A stretch of DNA of 64,000 nucleotides from Arthrobacter sp. MYb229. GTDB taxonomy: Bacteria > Actinomycetota > Actinomycetes > Actinomycetales > Micrococcaceae. The stretch spans positions 496,001 through 560,000 of the forward strand of contig NZ_PCPS01000001.1 in NCBI RefSeq assembly GCF_002975405.1, given 5' to 3'. Below the pieces are notes generated by a model. It ran no database searches and had not been told where the DNA came from. It saw only the letters and a list, made by a program, of their open reading frames with translations. The position numbers and the translations under genes were made by a program. This document shows, in pieces, positions 1 to 7,664 of this stretch. The number at the start of each line of letters is the position of its first letter. The stretch's first letter is position 1.

Positions 1-2
1 AG

Positions 3-338
3 AAGTATCCGGACCTCGTGCTGGTCATAGCGCATATGGGGATGCCCGAGTATCACGAATTTGCCGATCTTGCCGAGGCGTTTTCAGGCGTTTACCTGGA
101 TACGACCATGGTGGGTACCGACTTCACCAACGAATTCGCGCCGATGCCGCAAAGCTATATTTCCCGTTTGGCTTCACTCCAGGACAAAGTCATTCTCGGC
201 TCGGATTACCCGAATATCCCTTATCCCTATGCGCATCAGCTGCAGGCACTAGCCCGGTTGGGGCACGGAAAATCCTGGATGCGAGCGGTGCTCTGGGAGA
301 ACGGGGCACGGCTGCTGGGACTTTCGCAAGCTGGCTAA
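3..338 (+). CDS. Amidohydrolase family protein, C-terminal part
   Basis: The reading frame is open from the first bases of the window and ends at a TAA, so only the last ~111 residues of the protein are present. The visible part fits the PF04909 amidohydrolase family (metal-dependent TIM-barrel hydrolases and decarboxylases): a strand ending LVIAHMG carries the usual His, and GSDYPN carries the usual C-terminal metal-binding Asp. The helix after it, ending ENGARLLGL, matches the typical end of this family. The substrate cannot be inferred. A strong hairpin 26 bases downstream ends the transcript, and the next genes are convergent. Confidence 0.75.
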   Translation, partial: KYPDLVLVIAHMGMPEYHEFADLAEAFSGVYLDTTMVGTDFTNEFAPMPQSYISRLASLQDKVILGSDYPNIPYPYAHQLQALARLGHGKSWMRAVLWENGARLLGLSQAG

Positions 339-363
339 TCTCTAGGACTTTGACCGCATAAAG

Positions 364-405
364 TAGAGCTGCGCTGTTCCTCAAAACGGGAACAGCGCAG
401 CTCTA
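364..405. terminator. Bidirectional rho-independent terminator
   Basis: A perfect 17-bp inverted repeat (TAGAGCTGCGCTGTTCC and its complement) with an 8-base loop lies between the amidohydrolase (+) and metQ (-). T-rich bases follow on the plus side (TTATTTACTT), and a shorter T run follows on the minus side, so it can serve both convergent transcripts. Confidence 0.85.
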
Positions 406-419
406 TTATTTACTTGTGC

Positions 420-1271
420 TTAGAAAGCTGGGATGACGCTTCCATCGGTCCAAGTTTCGCTAATGTAGGCTCCAACCTCATCGGAGTGCAGCAGTTCGTC
501 GAGCTTGGTGATTGCAGGAGTTTCTTCACCGGCACGCCAGGTCAGGAAGTTAGCATGTGGATTGTTTTCGCCGCTTTCCTGATCAAGTTCTTCGTCAAGA
601 TTCAACTTGGCCTGGGCAATGAAGTTTCCGTTGATTACCGCAACGTCGACGGAATCGTCTTTGGTGTAAACCTGTGGAACCTGTTCGGCATTCATCTCAG
701 TGAACTTCAGTTTCTTGGGGTTCTTTGCTTCGTCGTCCTCAATGGTCAACACGGTGTCGCTGTCTTCCAGTCCGGAAAGCAAGCCTGTGCTTTCCAACAG
801 ACGCAAGCCGCGAAGCTGATTCGCTGGGTCGTTGTTGAGGACGACAGATGCACCTTCGGTGACGTCAGCTGGCTCACTGAACTTTTTGGAGAAAACGGTC
901 ATCGGCTCGACATGAATGCCTTTGCCGTGCTCAAATTCGTAGCCCTTGTCCGCAACCTGCTGGGCTAGGTAAGCCTCAGTTTGGAAGTAGTTGGCATCAA
1001 GTGAGCCATCTTCCAACGAGGTGTTTGGGAGGATATAGTCATCGTATTCAACGATGTCCAGATCGATGCCAGCATCTTTGGCAAGCTCTTCATCAACGTA
1101 CTCAAGAATCTGAGCGTGTGGAACAGAGCTTGCGCCTACAGTGACGACAACAGGGTTTGCCGGGTCCAGGCTGGCTTCTGCGGATGGTTCGGTGGAACCG
1201 GTGCTACCGCAAGCGGTCACCGCAAAGAGAGTGGCGACACCAGTGACGGCGAGAGCGAGCTTTTGACGCAT
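420..1271 (-). CDS. metQ: Methionine ABC transporter, substrate-binding lipoprotein MetQ
   Basis: This 283-residue NlpA/MetQ-family lipoprotein captures D/L-methionine outside the membrane and delivers it to MetNI. The N-terminus is a short lipoprotein signal peptide ending in the lipobox VTAC, with Cys21 as the predicted lipidation site. The mature part has typical MetQ landmarks: an early VTVGAS-type strand, the YDDYILPN region, DANYFQ, and NGNF near the end. It is the last gene of a metN-metI-metQ operon on the minus strand. An AAAGGA ribosome-binding site lies ~8 bases before the ATG. The 105-base gap to metI holds a hairpin, which may allow separate expression of the binding protein. A terminator follows the stop. 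Confidence 0.92.
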   Translation of the reverse strand: MRQKLALAVTGVATLFAVTACGSTGSTEPSAEASLDPANPVVVTVGASSVPHAQILEYVDEELAKDAGIDLDIVEYDDYILPNTSLEDGSLDANYFQTEAYLAQQVADKGYEFEHGKGIHVEPMTVFSKKFSEPADVTEGASVVLNNDPANQLRGLRLLESTGLLSGLEDSDTVLTIEDDEAKNPKKLKFTEMNAEQVPQVYTKDDSVDVAVINGNFIAQAKLNLDEELDQESGENNPHANFLTWRAGEETPAITKLDELLHSDEVGAYISETWTDGSVIPAF

Positions 1272-1345
1272 GTGAGTGATTCCTTTGATATGGACCGTTG
1301 CCGGTAACGGGGGAGCTGAATGGAGCGGTGAGGGTGCCGCCCCAG

Positions 1346-1365
1346 TCCGCCGGTGGCCCGGCGGA
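1346..1365 (-). other. Intercistronic hairpin between metI and metQ
   Basis: An 8-bp GC-rich stem (TCCGCCGG/CCGGCGGA) with a 4-base loop sits in the metI-metQ gap and is not followed by a T run. It would form in the operon mRNA just upstream of metQ. By analogy with other ABC operons it could protect or process the metQ part of the transcript so that the binding protein is made in excess; this role is inferred. Confidence 0.45.
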
Positions 1366-1376
1366 ATAGTGATTTC

Positions 1377-2057
1377 CTAGCGGTGATCAACCTTGCGGGC
1401 AATCCAGTCGCCGAGGATCTGTACCACTTGCACCATTATCACGATGATGATGATGGTAATGATCATGATTTCAAGTTCGTAGCGCGTGTAACCGTAGTTG
1501 TAGGCCAACCGGCCCAAGCCGCCGCCGCCAACCAAACCTGCCATGGCAGAGTATCCAATGATCGTCACGACGGTGGTGGTGATCGCCGAGACTATACCGG
1601 GTAGCGCTTCGGGAACCATGACCTTGCGAATAACCTGCATCTTGGTGGAGCCCATGACCAGCGCGGCGTCGATCTTTCCGGATGAGACATCGCGTAGCGC
1701 GGTCTCCACCAGTCGAGCGAAGAAAGGGACCGTACCGATAGTCAGCGAGACTGAGGCGGCGATGGGACCTAGCGATGTGCCAACAACCAATGCCGAGAAT
1801 GGAATCAAGGCGACCATCAAGATTGCGAACGGGATTGAACGGGTGATATTCACGATGATGCCCGACAAAATCACGTTCAGCCAACGCATGGGCGCCAGCC
1901 CAGTCTTATCGGTGGTGTGCAATAAAATGCCAATCAGCAAACCCACCACGACGGATACTACCGACGAGATGAAAACCATTTGCATGGTCTCAACGGTGGC
2001 CGGCCACATGGCCTTGGTGATGCCTGGGTTATTCAAGAGTTCAGTGAAGTAATCCAT
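1377..2057 (-). CDS. metI: Methionine ABC transporter, permease MetI
   Basis: A 226-residue inner-membrane permease of the BPD_transp_1 family, the usual length for MetI. Hydrophobic helices fill the chain, and the cytoplasmic coupling (EAA-like) loop is visible as VPEALPGIVSAI followed by the GGGGLG turn characteristic of MetI. It pairs with MetN, which drives transport, and receives methionine from MetQ. Its ATG lies three bases after the metN stop, so the two are almost certainly co-translated. No truncation or frameshift is seen. Confidence 0.92.
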   Translation of the reverse strand: MDYFTELLNNPGITKAMWPATVETMQMVFISSVVSVVVGLLIGILLHTTDKTGLAPMRWLNVILSGIIVNITRSIPFAILMVALIPFSALVVGTSLGPIAASVSLTIGTVPFFARLVETALRDVSSGKIDAALVMGSTKMQVIRKVMVPEALPGIVSAITTTVVTIIGYSAMAGLVGGGGLGRLAYNYGYTRYELEIMIITIIIIVIMVQVVQILGDWIARKVDHR

Positions 2058-2060
2058 AAC

Positions 2061-3053
2061 TTACTTGGCCTCCTTCACGGTCACTGCAATACCTGTGGAC
2101 TCCAAATGTTCGATAATCGCAGCGATGTCCACGTCTGGGGCAAACTGCACACGCAGATGCGCGAACTGCTGGTCGCCCAGATGCTCTACGGAACCTGCCA
2201 AGACATTGACGTCGGTGTTGAACTTTCGTGCGATGCCGGAGATGACCGGCTCGGTGGCTTGCGCGCCCGTGTAGAGCAGGTCAAGTACGCGACCTGCACC
2301 TTCTGCCTGCGGGGCTTCTCCCGGCAGTGGAAGCAGCGTAGAAGCCAAACGTCCTGAAGCGTTGGTGATGACCGCTTCGAGGTCGCCGTGCTCCACGATC
2401 TTGCCGGCTTCGAGCAGGGAAACCGAATCGCAAATCTGCTTGACGACGTGCATCTCGTGGGTGATGATCAGTACCGTGATGTTCAACCGGTCGCGAAGCT
2501 TCCTAACCAGTTCAAGAATTTCATCGGTGGTGGCCGGGTCCAAAGCACTGGTTGGCTCGTCGCAGAGCAGCACGTCGGGGTCTGTCGCTAACGCGCGGGC
2601 GATACCCACGCGCTGTCGCTGACCACCGGAAAGCTGCGATGGGTAGCCCTTGGCGAACTTCGTCAGCCCGACGAGTTCCAAAAGCTGCGCAACTTTCTCG
2701 GCGATTTCCTTCTTCGGTGTGCCCACCAATTCCAGTGGGTAGGCAACATTCTGTTCGGTGGTTCGTGAATCGAACAGATTGGCATGCTGGAAGACCATGC
2801 CGATACGGCGACGAGCGTTGCGTAACGCGTCGGAGTCGACATTCGTCAGTTCCTTGCCGTTAACCGCAACGGAGCCGGACGTAGGCTGGTCAAGCAACGT
2901 CAGGCAGCGGACAAGTGTTGATTTGCCAGCTCCGGAATGTCCAACGATGCCATGAATTTTCCCGGTCGGGACTTCAAGGCTGACACCATCCAGTGCAACA
3001 ACGTCATTGCTGCCTTGACGATAAACCTTACGCAGGTCACTAACTGTGATCAC
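2061..3053 (-). CDS. metN: Methionine ABC transporter, ATP-binding protein MetN
   Basis: ABC ATPase of the methionine importer, 330 residues from the chosen GTG. Walker A is GHSGAGKST (about 38-46), the Q-loop Gln about 89, the signature LSGGQ 141-145 and Walker B VLLCDEP 161-167. The last ~75 residues form the C-terminal NIL domain, which binds methionine in MetN and inhibits transport when internal methionine is high. The frame also opens at a TTG eight codons upstream (3077), but the GTG at 3053 has a good AAGGAA eight bases ahead and gives the normal MITVSDL-type N-terminus. First gene of metNIQ. I looked for a SAM riboswitch in the leader and did not recognise one. Confidence 0.92.
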   Translation of the reverse strand: MITVSDLRKVYRQGSNDVVALDGVSLEVPTGKIHGIVGHSGAGKSTLVRCLTLLDQPTSGSVAVNGKELTNVDSDALRNARRRIGMVFQHANLFDSRTTEQNVAYPLELVGTPKKEIAEKVAQLLELVGLTKFAKGYPSQLSGGQRQRVGIARALATDPDVLLCDEPTSALDPATTDEILELVRKLRDRLNITVLIITHEMHVVKQICDSVSLLEAGKIVEHGDLEAVITNASGRLASTLLPLPGEAPQAEGAGRVLDLLYTGAQATEPVISGIARKFNTDVNVLAGSVEHLGDQQFAHLRVQFAPDVDIAAIIEHLESTGIAVTVKEAK

Positions 3054-3297
3054 TAGGCGCGTTCCTTCAATTCTCAAGGGGTATAGAGAGTACCCTCCAT
3101 TGAATCACTATCGAACAATATCGCCCGAACCGCCCGCAAAACACATTCACTATTCTTCATATGCGGCCAAAATCGGGGGACGAATCGAAGATGATTCGCA
3201 GATTTGTGACTGAAGATGAACTAATGACTTACCCGGAATCTCGCGGGAGCCAGTTTTTAGGATGTGAAGTGCCTAACATTCACTGGAAATGCATGGT

Positions 3298-3981
3298 TTA
3301 GCTGTCTTTTATCGGCCAAGCGCCATCGACGAGGGCCTGGGGATCGCGCTTGCGCAGGTATTCCTGGAAGCTCGCGGCTTGTTCGCGAGCCCACCCGATC
3401 TGCCAGCCGTGCAAATCCTGCGGATCAACTTGTAGCTGCGGGTACTTCTCGGCGATGGCTCGCGCTACCGCCACGCATGCCACCGAATCGGCGAAGGAGG
3501 TGTGGGCATTTTCCAGGACGACGCCGTAGTGTTCGCAGGCAGCTGCCAGCGTGCGCTTTCCCTTGCGGAACTTGTCGACCTGCTTGTCGATGATGAACGG
3601 GTCAATCACGTTTCCGGGGATGAACGGCACCAGGTCGTAGCGCAAGGCCTCGGCATGCAGGACGGAGAAGTCATAGGCGGCATTGAACGCGACCACCGGG
3701 GACTGCTGGGCGGCGAACTGGAGCAGGTTGAGGATCTCGGCAACGCCCTGAGCGGCAGGAATGCCTTCCGCACGAGCTTTTTCGGTGGACACGCCGTGCA
3801 CCGCGGCAGCAGCCTCGGGAATTTCAACGCCGGGATCAATCAGCCACTCCCGCTGGTTCACAACCTGACCTTGGGCATCAAGCAGAACCACCGACGCAGT
3901 GACGATGCGCGCCGTAGTGGTGTCGACGCCAGTGGTTTCCAAGTCAAAGCCAACTGCAAGGCCCTTATGCCATTCATTCAT
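3298..3981 (-). CDS. DnaQ-like (DEDDh) 3'-5' exonuclease
   Basis: A 227-residue stand-alone exonuclease domain of the RNase T/DnaQ superfamily. All catalytic residues are visible: Asp13 and Glu15 in GFDLETTG (Exo I), Asp104 in NAAYDF (Exo II), and His160 and Asp165 in HTSFAD (Exo III, DEDDh type). It probably trims 3' ends of single-stranded DNA or RNA; the exact substrate cannot be told. It resembles the family annotated as DNA polymerase III epsilon-like or 3'-5' exonuclease in Actinobacteria. It is monocistronic, divergent from the alkyltransferase-like gene. The start has no Shine-Dalgarno but has a TAGCGT box seven bases before the ATG, suggesting a leaderless mRNA. Confidence 0.85.
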   Translation of the reverse strand: MNEWHKGLAVGFDLETTGVDTTTARIVTASVVLLDAQGQVVNQREWLIDPGVEIPEAAAAVHGVSTEKARAEGIPAAQGVAEILNLLQFAAQQSPVVAFNAAYDFSVLHAEALRYDLVPFIPGNVIDPFIIDKQVDKFRKGKRTLAAACEHYGVVLENAHTSFADSVACVAVARAIAEKYPQLQVDPQDLHGWQIGWAREQAASFQEYLRKRDPQALVDGAWPIKDS

Positions 3982-3988
3982 GAAATCA

Positions 3989-3994
3989 ACGCTA
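3989..3994 (-). promoter_or_regulatory. Candidate -10 box for a leaderless exonuclease mRNA
   Basis: TAGCGT on the minus strand ends seven bases before the ATG at 3981, so transcription would start at or next to the start codon. No convincing -35 box at normal spacing was seen. Confidence 0.4.
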
Positions 3995-4068
3995 CCCGCT
4001 CATTCGGTCAAGCATTGGGCTGACGCTCCGGTTGTGGACGAGGATGTCTAAGTTGGCACAATAGGGAC

Positions 4069-4458
4069 ATGAGCTCCGAATCAAGCCACTTGCCCCTCGA
4101 TTATGCCGAGGCCGTCCATCGCCTCGCGGCACTTGTCCCGCCGGGAGCGGTACTCAGTTATGGCGACGTAGCAGAGCTCCTGGGGGTCGGCGGCGCTCGG
4201 CAGGCTGGCAAGGCGATGGGAAGTTCACCGGAGGGGACACCCTGGTGGCGCATTCTTCGGACCGACGGCACCCTGACTGTGGCACTCGGCGAACGAGGAG
4301 AGGACGAGTGGACGCGGGAGAACACTCCCCGCCGGGGTCGACGCGTGAATATGGCCCAAGCACGCTGGAAACCGAACGATGCCCAATGGGCGCAAATTGA
4401 TTCGCTCAAAGCGGCGTTGCAACCGGGCTACTTGTCCGAAGCGGATGATCAACTATGA
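4069..4458 (+). CDS. Alkyltransferase-like protein (ATL, MGMT family)
   Basis: A 129-residue protein of the O6-alkylguanine-DNA alkyltransferase fold that lacks the methyl-acceptor cysteine. The usual PCHR active site reads PWWR here (Trp59-Trp60-Arg61), the hallmark of ATL proteins. ATLs bind O6-alkylguanine, flip the base and hand the lesion to nucleotide excision repair rather than repairing it. The helix-turn-helix with the conserved SYGDVAELLG and GGARQAGKAM segments is intact. The stop overlaps the adnA start (ATGA), so ATL, AdnA and AdnB are translationally coupled. A CACAAT box six bases before the ATG may be a weak leaderless -10. Confidence 0.88.
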   Translation: MSSESSHLPLDYAEAVHRLAALVPPGAVLSYGDVAELLGVGGARQAGKAMGSSPEGTPWWRILRTDGTLTVALGERGEDEWTRENTPRRGRRVNMAQARWKPNDAQWAQIDSLKAALQPGYLSEADDQL

Positions 4459-7400
4459 ACATGGAAGATATGACCGACCCGGCACAACTGGATACGTCTT
4501 CGCTGCTTGAAAGGCTGGCAACGGTAGCCAAACCTACCCTCGTGACCGGGGCCCCGGGGACCGGGAAAACCACGGCCCTGCTGGACACAGCCGTGGCGCA
4601 TCTGGACGCTGGTTTGGATCCGCTGCAGCTGTTGATTATTGCGCCAACTCGTCTGACCGCTGCCGGCATTCGAGACGACCTCAGCCGCCGAGCGGATCAA
4701 ACTTTTACCGAGCCGGTGGTGCGGACCTGGTCCGCATATGCCTTTGATCTCATCCGAAGGGCACGCTTGGAAGGCCTGCTGCCGAATTTGGAACGGGCTC
4801 CTCGACTCCTTTCGGGACCTGAACAGGATACGCTCATCGGCAACCTCCTCGAAGGCCACCAGCAGGGATTGACCGCGGGCCCGGGGTGGCCCGAGGACTT
4901 GAACTTAGCGGTCGAAACACGCGGGTTCAGGAAAGAACTGCGTGAATTCTTTGACCGGGTTTCTGAGCTTGGACTTGAACCGGTAGATATTGCGCAGCTT
5001 GGGGAACAGGCCAAGCGCGCAGAGTGGGTGGCCGCGGCACGCTTCTATCAGGAATACCGCGACCTGCTGGACCTAGGCAGTGCCGAAGCTTTTGACCCGG
5101 CGGGTCTGATGACCCGTGCCGCCCAATTGTTCGAACAGCATCCAGAGTTCCTGGCCGAAGAGCACGAAAAACTGCAGCTGATCCTCGTCGATGACCTGCA
5201 AGAGGCGACCTTGTCGCAGCATCGGCTGCTGCGGCTGATCGCGCGTGATCGCCGGCTCGTTGCCTTTGCGGCGCCAGATAATGTGGTCCAAGGATTTCGT
5301 GGTGCACGCCCCGATGAGCTGAACCGTTTCTCGCAAAATTACAGCAGCAACGATGAGGCTCAACTCTTCGAATTGGATACCAGCTTGCGCATGGCACCGG
5401 CCATTATGGATGCTTGGAAGCGCGTCGTGCGGCGAATCCCGCTAGCGGCCGGCCTGCGCGGACGAAAACTGGAAGCGCCAGCGGAAACCGAAACCGGGCA
5501 GGTTCAAGCTCTGTGCTTTGAAAACTCCACCTTGGAAGAACGCTACATAGCCCAACGCATAGTCCAGATGGATCTCTACGAGGGCTTCCCGCTCTCCGAC
5601 ATGGCCATCGTGGTCCGCAACGGTTCACAGGTACGGTCCTTCAGTCGGTTCCTCGAAGGCCAAGGGATCGCGGTCCAGGTTCCACCGGCCGAAATCCCCT
5701 TGAAGGATGAGGGCGCGGTACGGCCCTTGCTCGACCTGGTCCAGCTGGCCCTGGCCGGCGGCGTAAGCGACGATCCGCTGCTGATGCAGAACTTGCTGCT
5801 CTCGCGCTACGGAATGAGCACCGCCTTGGAAATTCGACGCCTGAGGCAGCTGCTGCGCCAACGCGAAAGCTCGGTGGGCGGACGGCGATCCAGCCAAGAG
5901 CTTCTCGAAGCGAGCCTTCATGAACCGGAACTGAGCCGTGACTTGGGGCCCGTAGCCTTTGGCTTGGAACGCCTGCTGAGCATGTTCGGTGCCTTGCGCA
6001 CCGAGCTTGCCACCGGGCAGGCAACCCCGGAAACGGCGCTGTGGGCGTTGTGGGAAGCTTCGGGCCGGGCCAACGCCTGGCGCAAGGAAGCGCTGGGCAC
6101 CGGAAATACCGCCCGTCGTGCCGATCACGACCTGGACGCGGTCCTTTCGCTATTCCAGGCAGCCGAACGGTTTGTGGATCAGCTGCCCGGTGCCAGCGTG
6201 GAACTTTTCATCGATCACATTTTGCATCAGGAACTGCCGATGGACTCACTGGCCTCGCGAGCCACCGGGACGAAAACGGTCACGGTGCTGACCACCGCGG
6301 CGGCCGCAGGCAAGCACTGGCCCGTCGTATTCATTCCGGGCCTGCAGGAAGGCAGCTGGCCGAACCTGCGGCTGCGCGGTGAGCTGCTGGGTTCCAACGC
6401 CCTGGCCGACGCGGTAGAACACGGCCTGGCCTTCCTGAGCACACGCACCCCGACGCAGCTGGTGCGCGGAATCCGCAATGATGAAATGCGAAGCTTCAGC
6501 AACGCCGTTTCGCGCGCCTCGCGATTGTTGATTTGCACGGCGGTGGATAACGAGGACTCGCAACCCTCATCGTTCTTGGACCTGGTTGATCCAAACGGCG
6601 GCGCGCAACGAGAACTCACCGCGGTCCCACGAATCAGGGCCCTGCCCACGCTGGTGGCTGAACTGCGTTCGATGGCCGAACGCGCCAAGGCCGCGCAACT
6701 CGGCGCGGTCCCCGCTCCCGAGCACGTTTCGGCCGACGAGATCTACCACGACGCCATCACGGTGCTAGGGCAATTGGCCGACAGCGAATACCCGGTGCGT
6801 GGCGCTCACCCAAAGGGTTGGTGGGGATTGAAGCCACTGAGCACCAGCGCCCCGGTGGTTCCCGCCGATCAACCGCTGCGTGTGTCACCCTCAAAGGTCG
6901 AGACCCTGGTGAAGTCGCCGCTGAACTGGTTTGTGCAAAGCGCCGGGGGAGAAGCGGCGCATGACTTCGCCGCCTCCCTGGGCACCTTGATTCACTCCAT
7001 CGCCGAAGAGCACCCGGAGGCCAGCGGGAGCGAATACTCGAACATCCTCGAGCAGCGGTGGCCGGAGCTGGAAAAGCTCCCGAATTGGGAGGGGCAGCGC
7101 GACTTTGACAGAGCCGAAGAAATGCTCAAAAAACTTGCGCAATACAGCATCGCCATGCGCACCTCCGGGCGTGAACTACGAGCGAGAGAACTGTCCTTCC
7201 AGGTTGACGTTCCGCAGGAAGGCAAGCATATCCAGCTGCGCGGAGTCATCGACCGGGTGGAAGCCGACGCGCAGGGCAAGGCCACGGTGGTAGATCTGAA
7301 AACCGGTGGCAAAGCGCCAACGCTCAAAGACACCGAAACCCACCCGCAGCTGGCCGTCTACCAGACCGCGGTGCAGCTCGGTGCATTGCAGCAGCACGAT

Positions 7401-7664
7401 GAAACCGCCGCGCTTTCCACCGAACCAGCCGGAGCGTCGCTGGTCTACGTCGGTACCCCGACGAAGTCGGCCACCCTGCGGGATCAGCCGGCCCTTGGAA
7501 CAGAAACCTGGGCGCGGGAGCTGATTCTCGAAGCGGCCGAGCTGATGGGCGAGAGCGAATTCACCACCCGGCACACCATTGGCTCCGAGGGCCTGCGCGG
7601 ATCGTGCACGCTGCCCGAAATCTGCCCATTGTGCGAGCAAGGACGACAGGTCACCGAACCATGA
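4455..7664 (+). CDS. adnA: AdnA-type helicase-nuclease subunit
   Basis: A 1069-residue UvrD/Rep-type (SF1) helicase with a C-terminal PD-(D/E)XK nuclease, matching AdnA of the actinobacterial AdnAB complex that resects double-strand breaks. Walker A is GAPGTGKT (32-39). The Walker B region reads VDDLQEA (Asp246-Asp247) instead of the canonical DEFQD, a departure from an active motor. The nuclease keeps Asp933, Asp947 and Lys949 (DLKTG) plus a following QLAVYQ helix. Three cysteines at the C-terminus (1051, 1057, 1060) resemble the tail of an AddB-type Fe-S cluster, but the usual fourth Cys at the start of the nuclease domain (YxxCPFRYF in AddB) reads KSPLNWF. It overlaps the genes on both sides by ATGA. 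Confidence 0.87.
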   Translation: MNMEDMTDPAQLDTSSLLERLATVAKPTLVTGAPGTGKTTALLDTAVAHLDAGLDPLQLLIIAPTRLTAAGIRDDLSRRADQTFTEPVVRTWSAYAFDLIRRARLEGLLPNLERAPRLLSGPEQDTLIGNLLEGHQQGLTAGPGWPEDLNLAVETRGFRKELREFFDRVSELGLEPVDIAQLGEQAKRAEWVAAARFYQEYRDLLDLGSAEAFDPAGLMTRAAQLFEQHPEFLAEEHEKLQLILVDDLQEATLSQHRLLRLIARDRRLVAFAAPDNVVQGFRGARPDELNRFSQNYSSNDEAQLFELDTSLRMAPAIMDAWKRVVRRIPLAAGLRGRKLEAPAETETGQVQALCFENSTLEERYIAQRIVQMDLYEGFPLSDMAIVVRNGSQVRSFSRFLEGQGIAVQVPPAEIPLKDEGAVRPLLDLVQLALAGGVSDDPLLMQNLLLSRYGMSTALEIRRLRQLLRQRESSVGGRRSSQELLEASLHEPELSRDLGPVAFGLERLLSMFGALRTELATGQATPETALWALWEASGRANAWRKEALGTGNTARRADHDLDAVLSLFQAAERFVDQLPGASVELFIDHILHQELPMDSLASRATGTKTVTVLTTAAAAGKHWPVVFIPGLQEGSWPNLRLRGELLGSNALADAVEHGLAFLSTRTPTQLVRGIRNDEMRSFSNAVSRASRLLICTAVDNEDSQPSSFLDLVDPNGGAQRELTAVPRIRALPTLVAELRSMAERAKAAQLGAVPAPEHVSADEIYHDAITVLGQLADSEYPVRGAHPKGWWGLKPLSTSAPVVPADQPLRVSPSKVETLVKSPLNWFVQSAGGEAAHDFAASLGTLIHSIAEEHPEASGSEYSNILEQRWPELEKLPNWEGQRDFDRAEEMLKKLAQYSIAMRTSGRELRARELSFQVDVPQEGKHIQLRGVIDRVEADAQGKATVVDLKTGGKAPTLKDTETHPQLAVYQTAVQLGALQQHDETAALSTEPAGASLVYVGTPTKSATLRDQPALGTETWARELILEAAELMGESEFTTRHTIGSEGLRGSCTLPEICPLCEQGRQVTEP

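Noticed and set aside
414-968. A 184-residue plus-strand frame opposite metQ
   Set aside because: It is antisense to metQ and has no family signature.
3054-3297. SAM riboswitch in front of metNIQ
   Set aside because: I did not find the conserved core of a SAM-I or SAM-IV aptamer in the leader; only a small GGGTA/TACCC hairpin near the start.
7604-7660. Upstream start for adnB at 7604
   Set aside because: This would add 19 residues that overlap the adnA end; the ATG at 7661 has the ATGA overlap and a natural N-terminus.
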